NCBI GenBank assembly: GCA_963728545.1
Contig: CAVSKO010000003.1
Span: 372,001-436,000 of the forward strand
Origin: DASUNP01 sp963728545
Lineage (GTDB): Bacteria; Acidobacteriota; Blastocatellia; UBA7656
Direction: 5' to 3'
Length of the DNA: 64,000 nucleotides
Below, one piece after another: positions 63,150-64,000 of this stretch. The notes under the pieces are model-generated. The model was not told the DNA's origin, did no database searches, and saw only the letters and a list, made by a program, of their open reading frames with translations. Position 1 is the first letter of the stretch. Every line of letters begins with the position of its first letter. The translations under genes were made by a program, and so were the position numbers.

Positions 63150-63168
63150 CTTTAGAATTAACAATTTA

Positions 63169-63193
63169 GGCCACCGCAATGGTGGCCGTTTTT
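63169..63193 (+). terminator. Rho-independent terminator after tRNA-Lys
   Basis: GGCCACC (63169-63175) and GGTGGCC (63181-63187) form a stem with loop GCAAT, followed by GTTTTT. This is a good match for an intrinsic terminator. Confidence 0.75.
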
Positions 63194-63300
63194 GTTTACT
63201 CACTCTTTTGCTCACTCTTTTAATTTACGCGTTATCACTAAGTGTACTCGTATTCAGCGTAGAATTAATTCTGATGACAATACTAGGGCAAGGCACAAAC

Positions 63301-64000
63301 TCAAAAATTGACCATATCGGCCTCACACTTTTTGCAAAGCTCTCCTGACGTAAGGATTCCACAACGCGGACATTCATTGGTGAATTTATCCGACCTATGC
63401 GCAGTGCAGTAATAATCAATGTCCGAGTCCGTTTCTTCATTTATGAATACAAATTCTTCTCGCGTCAAAAACTTATCGCACTCTATGCATTGCTCTTGGA
63501 CAAACCCATAGTCGTCTCTTATTTCTTCTTCAAACCGCTCGGTTTTACCGCGCTTTAACAGAGAGCCATAATATAGCATCTCAAAGGCTGTAACATTCTT
63601 CTTGTCTTCGAGTTCTTCTTTTACCTTCTTGATTTTGCTTTGAACTTGTTCATCTCGAAGTAAATCAGCGACCTCCGCCAAAATAACAAAGCCTTCTTCC
63701 TTCAATCTGCCGAGCACCAGTGACATTTCTTGCTGTGTAAGTCGTTCGTGGCCCTTCAGTGCATCAATCTTATAGCTCAAGGTCTTATCATTAATAAGCG
63801 TAATCGAATCATCTATTGTAGTAGGGGGATTGACATAACTGACCCTTTGCATACGTATAGTGCTTGCCATATCATCAAGCTTGTCCAGGATGTCTGCCAT
63901 ATGCCTTGAGTACATCCTTTCCCAATCATTCTTTAAGTCTTCGTTTTCTGGCTTATAGGATTCGTCGTGTGTTATCTCCGCCCAAGCGTTTTGGAGGTGC
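63301..64000 (-). CDS. RelA/SpoT-like alarmone synthetase domain with zinc-ribbon tail, 5' end missing
   Basis: The frame is open to the right window edge, so the start lies outside. The first visible residues, HLQNAWAEITHDESYKPENE, match the end of the RelA/SpoT synthetase domain (the conserved LQxAWAExxHD segment). About 120 helical residues follow, with KKVKEELEDKKNVTAFEML. The C-terminus has Cys-rich pairs CIECDK, YYCTAH, CPRCG and CKKC, likely two zinc sites. This is the layout of some small alarmone synthetases and related toxins or phage-defence enzymes that make (p)ppGpp, ppApp or pyrophosphorylate tRNA. Base composition is more AT-rich than the rest of the window. Confidence 0.72.
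   Translation of the reverse strand, partial: HLQNAWAEITHDESYKPENEDLKNDWERMYSRHMADILDKLDDMASTIRMQRVSYVNPPTTIDDSITLINDKTLSYKIDALKGHERLTQQEMSLVLGRLKEEGFVILAEVADLLRDEQVQSKIKKVKEELEDKKNVTAFEMLYYGSLLKRGKTERFEEEIRDDYGFVQEQCIECDKFLTREEFVFINEETDSDIDYYCTAHRSDKFTNECPRCGILTSGELCKKCEADMVNF

Overview
The window reads as chromosomal DNA of a free-living bacterium, most probably an acidobacterium of the Blastocatellia type. That placement is inference from gene content: a DUF1800/DUF1501 pair, an acidobacterial-style VWFA-related exported protein, DUF1573 and FG-GAP exported proteins, many secreted proteins of unknown function, and a dense set of intergenic palindromes. Most of the sequence is fairly GC-rich. 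The last ~850 bases (after the tRNA-Lys) look clearly more AT-rich and may be accessory DNA. No insertion sequence, prophage, CRISPR array or rRNA operon is visible.

Layout. 1-5108 (minus): the start of a short-chain dehydrogenase, DUF1501, DUF1800, and a CrtC/AttH-like protein. 5381-8114 (plus): a CYTH protein, then a sugar nucleotidyltransferase and sugar kinase pair resembling MurU/AmgK. 8287-17516: mostly exported proteins (DUF1573, S1/P1 nuclease, MBL hydrolase, DUF2911, VWFA, amine-oxidase-like). 17676-20085: pdxH, then thyA-folA-phhB. 20381-28051: a membrane protein with a carboxypeptidase-regulatory domain, an HEWGT protein, an ECF sigma/anti-sigma pair and a seven-repeat FG-GAP protein. 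28137-36477: tRNA-Leu, then the protein quality-control run tig, clpP, clpX, lon, followed by engB and rho. 36588-49253: a winged-helix nSTAND membrane protein, uppS, glgA, trxA, purA, an amidohydrolase, an ABC1 kinase and a primary-type sigma factor. 49317-52837: a CarH-like B12 regulator, acpS, rnz and a second DUF1573 protein. 53227-62666: a GSDH-type dehydrogenase, purN, uvrC, an OmpA lipoprotein, a PfkB kinase, a GT39-like membrane enzyme and a GNAT. 63077-64000: tRNA-Lys and a truncated RelA/SpoT-like gene with a zinc-ribbon tail.

Main points. (1) The DUF1573 gene at 51749-52837 has one in-frame TGA exactly where its paralogue at 8287-8697 has the first Cys of SCGCT. Hairpins follow, so it is a candidate selenoprotein. 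(2) Five genes (nucleotidyltransferase, VWFA, amine-oxidase-like, ABC1 kinase, uvrC) are each broken by a one-base indel in or beside a run of two to five Gs. This looks like systematic assembly error rather than decay. (3) Intergenic regions carry several families of near-perfect palindromes, some built from 7-base units. One lies directly against the start codon of engB. (4) The partial RelA/SpoT-zinc-ribbon gene beside tRNA-Lys may mark the edge of a genomic island.
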